A DNA stretch of 54,386 nucleotides from Phaeodactylibacter luteus (GTDB taxonomy: Bacteria > Bacteroidota > Bacteroidia > Chitinophagales > Saprospiraceae), in contig NZ_VOOR01000035.1 of the NCBI RefSeq assembly GCF_007993045.1, positions 1-54,386 on the forward strand. The letters are read 5' to 3'. Positions 27,140 to 36,847 of the stretch are shown one piece after another. How positions within the stretch are numbered: the first letter of the stretch is position 1; the number at the start of each line of letters is the position of its first letter. The notes below the pieces were generated by a model that was not told where the DNA came from, searched no databases, and worked only from the letters and a program-made list of their open reading frames with translations. The position numbers and the translations under genes were made by a program.

Positions 27140-27265
27140 CCATGCAGATCGTTTTCAGGGGCCTGCCCCTGCCTGACGGCAGGTGCCGCTATGCTCCGGG
27201 GCTCGCTGTCCGCTCGGCCCTATCGGGCTTATACCCCTACGCAGCGCTAGGCCGGTGCCATCTTG
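27140..27265 (-). repeat. MITE-like dispersed element, copy C (truncated)
   Basis: On the minus strand this copy carries the core blocks in order: GTGGCACC-like left segment, CTAGCGCTGCG, AAGCCCGATAGGGCC, GAGCGGACAGCGAGCCCC, GGCACCTGCC and GGCAGGGGCAGG, ending near GAAAACGATCTGC. The far left terminus is not recognisable, so this copy looks decayed. It begins about 60 bp after the stop codon of the small lipoprotein. Confidence 0.75.
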
Positions 27266-27397
27266 AAGCTGCTGAGGCCTGAGGCTTCCTGCGCCTTGGC
27301 TCACGCCCGCGCCGGTGCGGATCAGCCTGCTGCGCAAGCCCATTCGGGCTTAGGGGCCATTATGAACAAAACAGGATTGAGTTGGGGGAGTGTGGTG

Positions 27398-27422
27398 GGC
27401 AAAGGCAGAAGCTGCCTTTGCC
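27398..27422. repeat. Perfect 10-bp hairpin without T-run
   Basis: GGCAAAGGCA and TGCCTTTGCC flank a 5-base loop. It lies 40 bp beyond the 3' end of the small membrane-protein gene (minus strand). With no T-run on either strand, its role is unclear. Confidence 0.6.
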
Positions 27423-27462
27423 ACAACCGGTTTTCGTACATTACTCATAAAGGGGAGGCAGC

Positions 27463-27678
27463 TTAGAAAGCCTCTTTGACGAGGTCGAAGTTGAAAACCA
27501 CCAGGATGAGTAACAAAATGCTCAGAATGATCATGGGAAAAAATTTGAATGAAAAAACAGGCTCTAAATTGCTCTTTTCCCGGTAGCCTTCTACCGGGGG
27601 GATGTCTTGAAAGTTGGATTTTGCAGTATGGGAAGGAGCATTTTTGGGCAGCGCTTTGAGCGCTTGCCGTTTTCTCAT
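27463..27678 (-). CDS. Small single-pass membrane protein (hypothetical)
   Basis: This predicted 71-residue protein has a basic, proline-containing N-terminal half (MRKRQALKALPKNAPSHTAK). One strong membrane segment follows near the C-terminus (FFPMIILSILLLILVVFNF), with a short tail (DLVKEAF). The segment is clean and the gene fits between a hairpin and the superoxide dismutase terminator, which supports it being real. No family is recognised and there is no coupling to a neighbour. It could be a small envelope-stress or regulatory peptide, but nothing shows this. Confidence 0.5.
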   Translation of the reverse strand: MRKRQALKALPKNAPSHTAKSNFQDIPPVEGYREKSNLEPVFSFKFFPMIILSILLLILVVFNFDLVKEAF

Positions 27679-27752
27679 TCGGTATGATCTTCTCCAAAGA
27701 TAAGGGAATTATCCGTGCGGCGCAACGGCCGCTCCGTAGGCGCTGTAAATGA

Positions 27753-27786
27753 CAAAAGGCTGACGGGAGCCCCCGTCAGCCTTTTG
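27753..27786 (-). terminator. Terminator of the superoxide dismutase gene
   Basis: AAAAGGCTGACGGG pairs with CCCGTCAGCCTTTT around a 4-5 base loop. It lies about 30 bp after the superoxide dismutase stop codon and can work in both directions because of the A and T runs on its two sides. Confidence 0.88.
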
Positions 27787-27817
27787 CGGTAAAAGCTTGG
27801 CTCAGCCGAGCCTTGCG

Positions 27818-28450
27818 TTAGAAGGAGGATGCCCCTTCGTTGGCGTCGTTATAGTTCTCGCTCACCTTGCCCCAGTCAATGACATTGAAGAACGCCTCAA
27901 TGTAATCCGGGCGACGGTTTTGGTAGTTCAGGTAGTAAGCGTGCTCCCACACATCCAAGCCGAGGATAGGCGTGCCTTCCGCCTCTACCACGTCCATCAG
28001 GGGGTTATCTTGGTTAGGGGTAGCAGTGACGAAAAGCTTGTCGTCCTTGTCCACGCAGAGCCATGCCCAGCCCGAGCCGAACTGTGTCGCCGCAGCTTGT
28101 GCGAACTCGTCCTTGAATTGCTCGAAAGACCCGAAATCGCGCATGATAGCTTTGTGGATGTTCATGCGCTCAGAAGGCGCGCCGCCGCCATCTGCCGACA
28201 TGACTTCCCAGAAGAGCTTGTGGTTGTAGTAGCCGCCGCCGTTGTTGCGCACTCCTGCACCGTGCTTGGATACTTCAGCGAGGATGTGCTTGATGCTTTT
28301 GTTTTCCAGCTCGGTACCTTCAATAGCGGCATTGAGCTTTACCGTATAACCGGCGTGGTGCTTAGTATGATGGATTTCCATGGTGCGCGCGTCAATGTGT
28401 GGTTCGAGCGCATCGTAGGCGTAAGGGAGTTTGGGCAGTTTGAAAGCCAT
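27818..28450 (-). CDS. Superoxide dismutase (Mn/Fe type)
   Basis: The 210-residue protein converts superoxide to oxygen and hydrogen peroxide. It starts [20 protein letters not shown], the family N-terminus. Metal ligands are visible: His27 ([10 protein letters not shown]), a His in [15 protein letters not shown], and Asp/His in [14 protein letters not shown]. The metal (Mn or Fe) is not decided here. The ATG at 28450 is chosen; upstream in-frame sequence lacks the family pattern. No signal peptide, so cytoplasmic. It is divergent from fumC across a 331-bp gap. Confidence 0.95.
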   Translation of the reverse strand: MAFKLPKLPYAYDALEPHIDARTMEIHHTKHHAGYTVKLNAAIEGTELENKSIKHILAEVSKHGAGVRNNGGGYYNHKLFWEVMSADGGGAPSERMNIHKAIMRDFGSFEQFKDEFAQAAATQFGSGWAWLCVDKDDKLFVTATPNQDNPLMDVVEAEGTPILGLDVWEHAYYLNYQNRRPDYIEAFFNVIDWGKVSENYNDANEGASSF

Positions 28451-28781
28451 ATTGTTTTGGAATTTTTGGTGATGGAATATTTCGTTTTGCCGGCGCTGCA
28501 AGCGCCTTACACCCAAAAGAACGCTGCCCTGTTCGATAAGTTTACGCAAGCCCGTGCAAAGGCAGGTCAACGCCTGATTTTTCTTCGTTTGTGCCATCGG
28601 CAGGCACTGATTTTAGGCCTTTAGCCTTACCTTTGCCACGCTTTTGGCCACCTTTTGAAACCAAAAGGCTTGATGTATCACAGGCCGGCACAGGCCAGCA
28701 CTTGGCAAACGCCCACAAACCATTTGGGGCAGCTGCAGTAGGGCCTGGCCGCTTCAAGCCTGAACAAACCAAATACCAACT
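28451..28781. other. Divergent promoter region of superoxide dismutase and fumC
   Basis: The 331-bp gap holds a TACCTTTG box (28628-28635, plus strand), matching the Bacteroidota -7 pattern TAnnTTTG without a good -33 box. A perfect hairpin (CCTTTTG-AAAC-CAAAAGG) at 28651-28668 follows. The hairpin could be an operator or the start of the fumC leader. No gene is seen. Confidence 0.4.
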
Positions 28782-30164
28782 ATGGAGTACAGAAAGGAAA
28801 AAGACAGCATAGGCTATGTAGATGTGCCTGCAGACAAATATTGGGCGGCACAGACGCAGCGCTCTTCCGAGAACTTCCGCATTGGGGGCAACCTAATGCC
28901 CAAGGAGGTCATCCGTGCATTTGCCATACTCAAAAAAGCTGCAGCCCGCGCCAACCAGGAAGCAGGGGTGCTGCCAGCAGACAAAGCGGACGCCATAGCA
29001 GCAGTATGCGACGAAATCCTGGCTGGCCAGCTCGATGATCAGTTCCCGCTTGTGGTCTGGCAGACGGGCTCCGGCACACAGAGCAACATGAATGTCAATG
29101 AGGTGATCGCCAACCGGGCTCATGTGCTGAAAGGCGGTAAGCTTGACGACGAGCAGAAGTTCCTCCACCCCAATGACGACGTGAACAAGTCGCAGTCTTC
29201 TAACGATACCTTCCCCACAGCCATGCACATTGCAGCTTACCAGGCTTTGGCGGAGGTAACCCTGCCGGGCATCGAAAAACTGCGCGACACCCTGCAAGAG
29301 AAGTCGGAGGCATTTATGGATGTGGTGAAAATTGGCCGTACCCACTTTATGGATGCGACCCCGGTAACCGTCGGGCAGGAGCTTTCCGGCTATGTAGCCC
29401 AGCTCAACCACGCCCTGCGCGCCATCCGCAATACCCTCCCACACTTGTCGGAGCTGGCTTTGGGGGGCACTGCCGTAGGCACGGGCCTGAACACCCCGGA
29501 AGGCTATGCGGAAAATGTAGCCCGCCACATCGCGGAGCTGTCCGGGCTGCCTTTCGTCACCGCGCCCAATAAATTCGAAGCCCTTGCTGCACACGATGCT
29601 ATAGTGGAGGCTCATGGCGCATTGAAGACGGCAGCCGTTTCCCTAATGAAAATCGGCAACGATATACGGATGCTGGCCTCCGGGCCGCGCTGCGGCATAG
29701 GGGAGCTCATCATCCCTGCCAACGAGCCGGGCTCTTCTATCATGCCGGGCAAGGTCAACCCTACCCAATCAGAAGCCCTCACCATGGCCATGGCACAGGT
29801 AATGGGCAACGATGTAGCCATCAATATAGGCGGCAGCACCGGCCATTTCGAGCTCAATGTGTTCAAGCCGATGATGATATTCAATTTCCTGAACTCCGCC
29901 CGCCTCATCGGCGACGCCTGCGCTAGCTTTAATGACCACTGCGCAGTTGGCATCACCCCCAACCACAGCCGCATCAAGGAGAACCTGAACAACTCGCTCA
30001 TGCTCGTCACTGCGCTGAATACGCATATCGGGTATGACAACGCAGCGGCGATAGCCAAGAAAGCGCACAAAGAGGACAAAACCCTCAAAGAGGCTGCTGT
30101 AGCGCTCGGCCTGCTGACCGCAGAGCAGTTCGACGAATGGGTGCGCCCTGAAAATATGATCTAG
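28782..30164 (+). CDS. fumC: Fumarate hydratase, class II
   Basis: The 460-residue protein interconverts fumarate and malate in the citric acid cycle, without an iron-sulfur cluster. Hallmarks are the N-terminal segment ([21 protein letters not shown]), [15 protein letters not shown], the histidine-containing segment [16 protein letters not shown] and the family signature [11 protein letters not shown] at about residue 316. Length is normal. It stands alone on the plus strand; a hairpin with seven T at 30486 may end its transcript after a dispersed element. Confidence 0.96.
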   Translation: MEYRKEKDSIGYVDVPADKYWAAQTQRSSENFRIGGNLMPKEVIRAFAILKKAAARANQEAGVLPADKADAIAAVCDEILAGQLDDQFPLVVWQTGSGTQSNMNVNEVIANRAHVLKGGKLDDEQKFLHPNDDVNKSQSSNDTFPTAMHIAAYQALAEVTLPGIEKLRDTLQEKSEAFMDVVKIGRTHFMDATPVTVGQELSGYVAQLNHALRAIRNTLPHLSELALGGTAVGTGLNTPEGYAENVARHIAELSGLPFVTAPNKFEALAAHDAIVEAHGALKTAAVSLMKIGNDIRMLASGPRCGIGELIIPANEPGSSIMPGKVNPTQSEALTMAMAQVMGNDVAINIGGSTGHFELNVFKPMMIFNFLNSARLIGDACASFNDHCAVGITPNHSRIKENLNNSLMLVTALNTHIGYDNAAAIAKKAHKEDKTLKEAAVALGLLTAEQFDEWVRPENMI

Positions 30165-30287
30165 CACACCGTTCAGGCTAGTGGCTTGAGCCGTAAATTT
30201 TTGACCATTAAAGGCCTCGGCCAGAACACGCTCTAAGCGTGGAAGTACAGTCAAATAATCCAGCCTAGCCGCACTAGCCATATTGGG

Positions 30288-30463
30288 CATAAACCAAAAT
30301 GCTGCCTGCGGTTATGCTTTTCGGGCTTTAGGCTGGCATGGCCTAGCGCTGCGAAGGGGTGATAAGCCCGCTAGGGCCGAGCGGACAGCGAGCCCCGGAG
30401 CATAGCGGCACCTGCCCGCTGGCAGGGGCAGGCCCCAAAAAAAACGGCAACTTGGTTTGCACT
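30288..30463 (+). repeat. MITE-like dispersed element, copy D (complete)
   Basis: The left end AAACCAAAATGCTGCC and the right end GGCAACTTGGTTTG are inverted repeats. The core has GCCTAGCGCTGCG, the GCCCGCTAGGGC hairpin (loop differs from other copies, stem kept), GAGCGGACAGCGAGCCCC and CCTGCC-CGCT-GGCAGG. Imperfect flanking repeats, CACTAGCCATATT and CACTCGCCACATT, surround it. It begins about 125 bp after the fumC stop. Confidence 0.85.
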
Positions 30464-30485
30464 CGCCACATTAGCGCTGATCATC

Positions 30486-30523
30486 AATGCGCTGTCCCAA
30501 GCACTGGGGCAGCGCATTTTTTT
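30486..30523 (+). terminator. Rho-independent terminator downstream of fumC
   Basis: AATGCGCTG pairs with CAGCGCATT around a G/C-rich loop and is followed by seven T in total. On the plus strand it can end the fumC transcript after it crosses dispersed element copy D. Confidence 0.85.
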
Positions 30524-30533
30524 AGCATAAAAA

Positions 30534-31610
30534 TCAGAGCTCGCTCAGCCCGTATTCTGCCAGCATAGCCCGCCAGCTATTCTGCTCTAAGAGGCACGGC
30601 AGTATGGGGTCGAGCTCGTCAGACAGGGGGCTGCCCTTAGGCAGGCCAAAGCTGTAGTATTGGATGTTAAACCGGTAGGGGAGGACCTGCAAGGCTGTTT
30701 CCCCTTTTTCCTGCAGCGCATACTTTAGGATAGGCTCGCCGTATGCCAGGGCGTCTATCTCATCCGCGTGCAGCGCGGCTATGCCTGTCCCAAGGTCGGT
30801 ATAGCCTCTTGCTGCTATGTTCCGGCCGGAAAGGAAGCCCTGTGTGGCAGAGCCTGCTACCGTCCCAACCTCGTATTGTTTCAGTTCTTCCAGGCTGTTG
30901 ATGTCCCCGCTCAGCTGATTGACCGTAAGGGAAGAAGCAATGCTGGCCGTGAGGCCCGAAATAATGATAATGGCGGTGAACATCCACACCAGGGCCACCA
31001 CGCTCCCGCCAGCAGAACGGGGCGATTTATCGCCGTACCCTACCGTGGTCATCGTCACAGCAGGCCACCATATCCCCTCCCATAGCCCTTTCCAACCTCC
31101 GGGGAACTCCTCCGGGTTGTGCCGCCGCTCAAAGAGCCAAGTGGTGAGCCCAAAGATGAAAATGACGACAAAAAGCACAGGTTCCGCTTTGAGCAAATCG
31201 GAGGAGGAGAATTTCTTCACAAAAGAAAAAGCGGAGCGTATGCCAGATGAGCGGCGTGTGGCTCTGGCAGATGCCGAGACAAAGAATGGCTGTGTAAAGT
31301 CAACTTCTTCTATGCGCCTGCTCGTCACCGTGAGGGGGGGTCAGGTATCAAGTTATTGTTTTTCAAGCTTTTAAAGGAGGTTTTTCAGCGTAGCTTGGGT
31401 GTGCTCGCATTCGTAGCCGGCTACCTCCGACAGGCCCTCCCACAGCCATTGGCTGATGCCGCTATAGCGGCCGTCTGTGGATTGTATGAGGAAAGGCGGG
31501 GCGGGTTTGACGCCGGCCTTGAGCACCTTGGGGTGATTTATTTGTGAATTAATTGGGCTAAAATTCATTAAAAAAAATAAAAGCAGGATTAATGAGTGAT
31601 TTTTTGACAT
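30534..31610 (-). pseudogene. Glutamate-receptor-like ligand-gated K+ channel, interrupted by a frame disruption
   Basis: The pieces read as one gene in the same frame. A signal peptide (MSKNHSLILLLFFLMNFSPINSQ) and the first lobe of a solute-binding domain run to TLKNLL (31371). The rest runs from PLTVTSRRIEEVDFTQPFFVS: a membrane segment (LFVVIFIFGLTTWLF), a pore with the K+ filter TTVGYGD, a third membrane segment and the second binding lobe to the end (GLSEL). This is the layout of bacterial GluR0-type channels. Between them, three in-frame stops (TAA, TAA, TGA) occur in a 45-base segment. That segment is open in another frame and would read KSLKNNNLIPDP, about the length expected of the missing link. 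A lost base in the T-run and a gained base in the 7-base C-run would restore the gene. It is therefore a recent pseudogene, a programmed shift, or a sequencing error. Confidence 0.75.
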
Positions 31611-31734
31611 AAATTCATCAATTTTGTGCCCAAAATAGACAAAGCTTAACCTTTTACTCAAAGCTCAGAGGGTTATTATCCAAGTTTTCCCAGTTATACC
31701 CCTCCATTTTTTTAAACAAAACACGACTAGGTTT

Positions 31735-34700
31735 ATGAGATTACGTTTACGTGCTATACGTTATGTATTGGCATTGGCAGCTCTATTTGGCCTATCCCTT
31801 TCGGGGATGGCTCAGTCTGCACGTACCATCACCGGGATGGTTCAGGACACAGACGGCGAGCCGCTGATTGGCGCTAATGTCTATGTGAAAAAAACAGTCA
31901 AAGGGACGATCACTGACTTTGACGGGAAGTTTGAGCTTCAAGCCAGCCCTGAAGCAGAGGTGCTGGTCTTCTCTTATGTAGGTTATGCGACCAAAGAAGT
32001 CAGGCTGGAAGACGGCAAGGACAGCTACGATATCATCATGAGCTCAGAAATTGAGCTGGACGAGGTAGTGGTCACAGCCTTGGGCATTGAGCGCTCAGAA
32101 AAAGCCTTAGGCTACTCTGTACAAAAGCTGGGCGCGGAGCAGATTGCTACGGTCAAGCCCACCAACGTGACAAATGCGCTCGCCGGCAAGGCCGCAGGGG
32201 TCTACGTTACCGGAAGCGCTGCCGGGCCTACGGCATCTGCCAATATCAACATCCGTGGCGCTGCTTCCCTCTTGGGCAACAATCAGCCTTTGTTTGTGGT
32301 GAACGGCATCCCGATCACCAACGACCTGTACAGCTTTGACGACGGGCTCAATGGCTCCACAACGATTGACTTTGGCAACGCTGCTCAGATTGTCAACCCG
32401 GACGATATCGCCTCTATCAATGTGCTGAAAGGCCCTGCCGCATCTGCATTGTACGGCTCCCGGGCCGCCAACGGTGTTATCCTCATCGAGACCAAAAACG
32501 GCACGGGTGCAAAAGGCTGGGGCGTGGAAGTCAACTCCACTACGACGTTCAACACCATCCTCAAGCTGCCCAACTATCAGAACGAGTACGGCTTTGGCGG
32601 CGGTGGAAAATACAGCTACCTCGATGGCACCAACTATATTGGCGACAAGCAGTACTACGAAGCCTACGGCGAGAATTGGGGCCCGCGCATGAACGGGCAG
32701 CTCATCAAGCAGTTCAATTCTGATGGGGAAGCTGTGCCTTTTACACCGGCACCGGACAATATCCGCAACTTCTTCCGCACCGGCATCACGAGCATCAACA
32801 ACTTCGCCATCAACAACAACAGCGAAGGCGGCGATTTCCGCCTGTCTTACACCAATACGGGCAGCCGGGGCATTGTGCCCAATTCCAATCTCCGACGGAA
32901 CACCTTTCAGACGAGCATCGGACGGTCTATGCTGGATGACCGCCTTAAGGTCCGGCTGAATGCCATGTATGTGCGCTCAGGTTCTGACAACGTGCCCAAT
33001 ACCGGCTATGACGAATCTTCCGCCATCATGTACGGATGGCTGTGGTACCCTCGTCAGGTCGCTATCGATGACCTGCGCGACTACTGGGAGCCGGGCCTCG
33101 AAGGCGTACAGCAGCGCTATGTGGAGGACCTCTGGGTGAACAACCCTTGGTTTATTGCCAACGAGAACACCAACAGCTTTCAGAGCAACCGTGTCATCGG
33201 CAATTTCCAGCTGAACTACAAGCTCAACGACAACTTTGACATCCGTCTGCGCTACGGGGCAGATGTGGTGGACGATCAGCGCCAATACCGCCGGGCGCCT
33301 TCTACCAAAGCCGTCCTTAGGGGCAGCTACCGCGAAGATGAGATCTCTTTTTCAGAAACCAACGCGGAGGCCATCATTGGCTACCATACCGACCGCACGA
33401 GCAACTCGCGTTTTGCGCTTGACGTAAAGCTGGGGGGCAACATCATGCGGCAAAATGCCAACTTCCTGATCGCGAACAACCCGGAGCTGAAATTCTTTGG
33501 GACGGACGAAAGCATTTACACCCTGACCAACAGCCGCTCCGGCGTGCTTGTAGAGTCGCAGAAAACACAGGTGGGCATCAACAGCCTGTTCGGTACGGCT
33601 ACCCTGTCTTTCGACAACTTCCTCTACCTGGACGCAGCCCTGCGCCAAGACTGGAGCAGTACGCTGGTCAACCCGGTTTCCGGGCTCGAAGATTCAGACT
33701 TCAGCTTCGCTTACCCCTCGGTATCGCTCAGTGCTATCCTTTCGGAAAAACTCAACCTGAGCGCCAACTCGCCGCTCTCGTTCTTGAAACTGAAAGGCTC
33801 ATACGCTGAGGTTGGCAACGGTGCCCCGGCTTATGCTTTTGGCACCACCTTCACCCCGCAGCCTGCCTTTGGCAGCAGTTCTGTGTTCAGCACCAACCGT
33901 ACGATTGCAGAGGCCAACCTGCGCAACGAGCGTACCCGTGCAATCGAGCTGGGCGTGGATGCGAGGTTCCTGAACGACCGTTTCCGCATTGACGCGACCT
34001 ACTACAATATGCTGAGCTTCGATCAGATCATCTTCCTGCCGGTAGCATCGGCCTCCGGCTATGATTTCCGGCTCACGAACGGTGGTGAGATCAGCAACAA
34101 AGGGGTGGAAGTGATGCTGAGCGCTACGCCCGTGAAAAACAAGCGCTTCAGCTGGGATATTGCCCTCAACCTGGGGCACAACCGCGCCATCGTAGAAAGC
34201 CTGCCTGACGTGATCAGCGGTGGGCGTTACTCCATAATCGCCGATGTGTTCCCTGGAGACGAAGGGGGCTCCGACCTCGAGCTGGTCGCCGAAGAAGGCG
34301 AGCTGCTCGGGCAGCTGTACGGCCTCGGTTTTCAGCGGGTGCAGGAAGGGCCTTTTGCCGGGCAGATCATCCACGAGGATGGGCTGCCGCTCCTGACCGA
34401 GGAGAAAGTGTCTGCCGGATCTTATCAGCCTGACCTCCGGGCGGGCATTTACAATACGCTCAACGTTGGCAACTTCAGCCTTGGCATTCTGTTCGATGGG
34501 CAGTTTGGTGGAAAGATCTACTCCCGCACCCATGCCCTTATGGCGACTGGTGGGACCATCACTAATGAAGATGACCCTAACCTGCCGATCAAGACGACAG
34601 ACGGGCGCACCGTCTACTCCGTTTCTTATGATGGCAACGGAGACCCTGTGTACAACCTGGAAGAAATGGGCGGTATTGTCGGCCCTGGCGTGAAAAACAT

Positions 34701-35082
34701 CGGCACAGACGAGAACCCTGAATATGTGCCCAATGATGTAGCTGTCGAGCCGGGCGGCGCAGGGTATACCGGTTATTTCTACACCTACTATGGCAACGGT
34801 TTCAACCGGGACAACATCGAAGCCGCTACCTACGATGCTACTTACGTAAAACTGCGCGAAGTCAGCCTGAGCTACCGCTTGCCTTCAAGCCTGATCAAAA
34901 ATACAGGCCTGCAGTCTGCCCGCATCGCGTTGGTCGGCCGCAACCTGCTCTTGTTCACACAAGTGCCGTCAATCGACCCGGAGACTTACTCCATCCGCAA
35001 CGGCTTGTTTGTGAATGGGTTTGAAAGCACACAGATGCCTTCCACCCGCAGCTTTGGCATCTCGCTGAACCTTGGCTTCTAG
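31735..35082 (+). CDS. SusC/RagA family TonB-linked outer-membrane receptor
   Basis: The 1,115-residue protein has a signal peptide (MRLRLRAIRYVLALAALFGLSLSGMAQS). A carboxypeptidase-regulatory-like domain follows (TITGMVQDTDGEPLIGANVYV), then the TonB box region, plug domain (VTALGIERSEKALGYSVQKL; NIRGAASLLGNNQPLFVVNG) and a long 22-strand barrel ending SFGISLNLGF. SusC proteins import oligosaccharides or peptides using TonB energy, together with a SusD lipoprotein. The SusD gene follows 110 bp downstream. No glycoside hydrolase or other enzyme is next to the pair, so the substrate is unknown. Confidence 0.95.
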   Translation: MRLRLRAIRYVLALAALFGLSLSGMAQSARTITGMVQDTDGEPLIGANVYVKKTVKGTITDFDGKFELQASPEAEVLVFSYVGYATKEVRLEDGKDSYDIIMSSEIELDEVVVTALGIERSEKALGYSVQKLGAEQIATVKPTNVTNALAGKAAGVYVTGSAAGPTASANINIRGAASLLGNNQPLFVVNGIPITNDLYSFDDGLNGSTTIDFGNAAQIVNPDDIASINVLKGPAASALYGSRAANGVILIETKNGTGAKGWGVEVNSTTTFNTILKLPNYQNEYGFGGGGKYSYLDGTNYIGDKQYYEAYGENWGPRMNGQLIKQFNSDGEAVPFTPAPDNIRNFFRTGITSINNFAINNNSEGGDFRLSYTNTGSRGIVPNSNLRRNTFQTSIGRSMLDDRLKVRLNAMYVRSGSDNVPNTGYDESSAIMYGWLWYPRQVAIDDLRDYWEPGLEGVQQRYVEDLWVNNPWFIANENTNSFQSNRVIGNFQLNYKLNDNFDIRLRYGADVVDDQRQYRRAPSTKAVLRGSYREDEISFSETNAEAIIGYHTDRTSNSRFALDVKLGGNIMRQNANFLIANNPELKFFGTDESIYTLTNSRSGVLVESQKTQVGINSLFGTATLSFDNFLYLDAALRQDWSSTLVNPVSGLEDSDFSFAYPSVSLSAILSEKLNLSANSPLSFLKLKGSYAEVGNGAPAYAFGTTFTPQPAFGSSSVFSTNRTIAEANLRNERTRAIELGVDARFLNDRFRIDATYYNMLSFDQIIFLPVASASGYDFRLTNGGEISNKGVEVMLSATPVKNKRFSWDIALNLGHNRAIVESLPDVISGGRYSIIADVFPGDEGGSDLELVAEEGELLGQLYGLGFQRVQEGPFAGQIIHEDGLPLLTEEKVSAGSYQPDLRAGIYNTLNVGNFSLGILFDGQFGGKIYSRTHALMATGGTITNEDDPNLPIKTTDGRTVYSVSYDGNGDPVYNLEEMGGIVGPGVKNIGTDENPEYVPNDVAVEPGGAGYTGYFYTYYGNGFNRDNIEAATYDATYVKLREVSLSYRLPSSLIKNTGLQSARIALVGRNLLLFTQVPSIDPETYSIRNGLFVNGFESTQMPSTRSFGISLNLGF

Positions 35083-35098
35083 AGCGGTACAGCAATTG

Positions 35099-35127
35099 GG
35101 CAGAGGGGCATAGCGTGCCCCTCTGCC
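35099..35127 (+). promoter_or_regulatory. Intercistronic hairpin between susC- and susD-like genes
   Basis: A perfect 12-bp stem GGCAGAGGGGCA / TGCCCCTCTGCC with a 5-base loop and no T-run lies in the 110-bp gap. It could protect the susC mRNA or cause partial termination, giving different SusC and SusD levels; this is inference. Confidence 0.6.
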
Positions 35128-35192
35128 ATGCCTTTAGTTGTGAGGGCGGTTGGCCGCCCAGCATATTTTTTGATTTAAACATCGTATCTAAT

Positions 35193-36686
35193 ATGATTTC
35201 TATAAAACCACTTTCACTGGTGGCGCTCCTGGCAACCGTCTTGCTTGTTTCCTGCGAGCAGTTTGATGAATTCAATGCCAACCCTAACGAGCCGACAGAG
35301 GTTTCTGCTGACGTGCTCATGACTGCAGCCCTGCGCAGCAGTGTCAATACCATGGTCACGGAGTCTTTCCTGCTAGGCAACAACGCTGCACAGCTGACCG
35401 CCAAGACCCTCCGTACCGAGGTGGATGCGTACAACTGGAACGCTTTCCCTACCGTATGGGAAGGCTTGTACGAAAGCCTGACAGACGTGAATGCTGTAGA
35501 GCGCATTGCCTTGGAGCAGGGCAATGAGAAAATGCAGGGTGCAGCCATGGTCGTGCGCGCCTGGGTTTTTTCTACACTGACGAATGCCTACGGTGACATC
35601 CCCTATTTTGAAGCCATAAAAGGCGGTACAGAGAGCAATTTCACTCCGGCCTACGATGAGCAGGCGGTCATTTATGCCGACCTGCTGGATCAGCTGGCAC
35701 AAGCTGATGCCCTATTGGCCCCGGAGGCCGCCGGCAGCATCTCTGGCGATATCATTTACAACGGCAGCGCCGCGCAGTGGCGAAAGCTGGCCAATTCCCT
35801 TCGCCTGCGCCTCCTGATGGCCGCCAACAATCAGCTGGCCGATACCGGCGCTCAGTTTGCTGAGGTTGTGGAAGCCGGCAATATCATGGAGAGCAATGAG
35901 GACAACGCTGCCCTTGTTTACTTGGACGGCTTCCCCAATCAGTTCCCGCTCATCCCACTGAAAACAGGCGACTTCGATGCGGTGGCCATCAGCCAAAACG
36001 CTGTAAACCTGCTGAGCAGCTACGACGACCCCCGCCTCTTCCGTTATGCCCGCCCCGACAACGGCATCTACGGCCCCGATGGCACCTTCGATGGAGCGGA
36101 GAACGGCGCAGGGGCTGGCTCATGTGACAAAATCGGCTCCCGCCTCGGCCCTGCCTACTTTGTAGATGGGGCGCAGACGACTGCGGATCAGCTGGGCATA
36201 GAGCTGGGTAAGGGCATCATCATGACTTATGCGGAGCTGGAGTTCCTTCTAGCTGAAGCAGCGGAAAAAGGCTGGATAGGCGATGACGTAGAAAGCCATT
36301 ACCGTGCAGGCATAGCTGCTTCTATGGGCTATCATCAGGTCAGCCTCGATGATACGCAGTGGGATAGCTTTGATGATTTTTACGCCAACTCCGGAGTAGC
36401 TTACACGGCTGCCGTCGATATCTGGGAGCAGAAGTGGGTGGCCCTGTTTTTCCATGGGCTGGAGCCGTACTTCGAGCTGCGCCGCTGGTATTTTGAAAGC
36501 GGCAATGACTGGGCTGGCCTGCCTTTTGTCTCTCCTCCTTGTGCCAACGTCAATGACGATATGCTGCCGATGCGGTTTTTGTACCCCGGAGAGGAGCAGA
36601 GCCTGAACTCGGACAACTACAGTGCAGCAGTACAGCGCCTAGGCGGCTCAAATTCTCAGAATGCAGCCATCTGGCTGGTAAAATAA
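35193..36686 (+). CDS. SusD/RagB family nutrient-binding outer-membrane lipoprotein
   Basis: The 497-residue protein starts MISIKPLSLVALLATVLLVSC, a lipoprotein signal with Cys21. It then has the SusD-type opening (NANPNEPTEVSADVLMTAALR) and helical TPR-like scaffold (VWEGLYESLTDVNAVERI; MVVRAWVFSTLTNAYGDIPYFEA). The C-terminal half has KGIIMTYAELEFLLAEAAEKG and EQKWVALFFHGLEPYFELRRW, matching the SusD_2-type subfamily. It sits on the SusC barrel as its lid. The ATG at 35193 is chosen over one 78 bp upstream because it sets the lipobox correctly. Co-transcription with the susC-like gene is likely. Confidence 0.93.
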   Translation: MISIKPLSLVALLATVLLVSCEQFDEFNANPNEPTEVSADVLMTAALRSSVNTMVTESFLLGNNAAQLTAKTLRTEVDAYNWNAFPTVWEGLYESLTDVNAVERIALEQGNEKMQGAAMVVRAWVFSTLTNAYGDIPYFEAIKGGTESNFTPAYDEQAVIYADLLDQLAQADALLAPEAAGSISGDIIYNGSAAQWRKLANSLRLRLLMAANNQLADTGAQFAEVVEAGNIMESNEDNAALVYLDGFPNQFPLIPLKTGDFDAVAISQNAVNLLSSYDDPRLFRYARPDNGIYGPDGTFDGAENGAGAGSCDKIGSRLGPAYFVDGAQTTADQLGIELGKGIIMTYAELEFLLAEAAEKGWIGDDVESHYRAGIAASMGYHQVSLDDTQWDSFDDFYANSGVAYTAAVDIWEQKWVALFFHGLEPYFELRRWYFESGNDWAGLPFVSPPCANVNDDMLPMRFLYPGEEQSLNSDNYSAAVQRLGGSNSQNAAIWLVK

Positions 36687-36768
36687 GTGGCCCGCTCCGC
36701 AGTGCGGAGGCAAATTGCGCACTACCGGCGGGCATAGTGTTGCCTGCTGGCGCACAAAAATGAAGCAG

Positions 36769-36800
36769 ATGTGCTACCTGCCGTGAGGGAGGTAGCACAT
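36769..36800 (+). terminator. Terminator after the susC/susD-like operon
   Basis: A perfect 11-bp stem ATGTGCTACCT / AGGTAGCACAT with a 10-base loop is followed by TGCGTTTT. It ends the SusC/SusD transcript before the BCCT gene. Confidence 0.8.
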
Positions 36801-36847
36801 TGCGTTTTGCCCTTGAGGCGATTGGACACGTTGATCAATAGAGCATA

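Noticed and set aside
27797-28624. 275-codon plus-strand frame over superoxide dismutase
   Set aside because: It is the antisense of superoxide dismutase, whose metal ligands are all intact.
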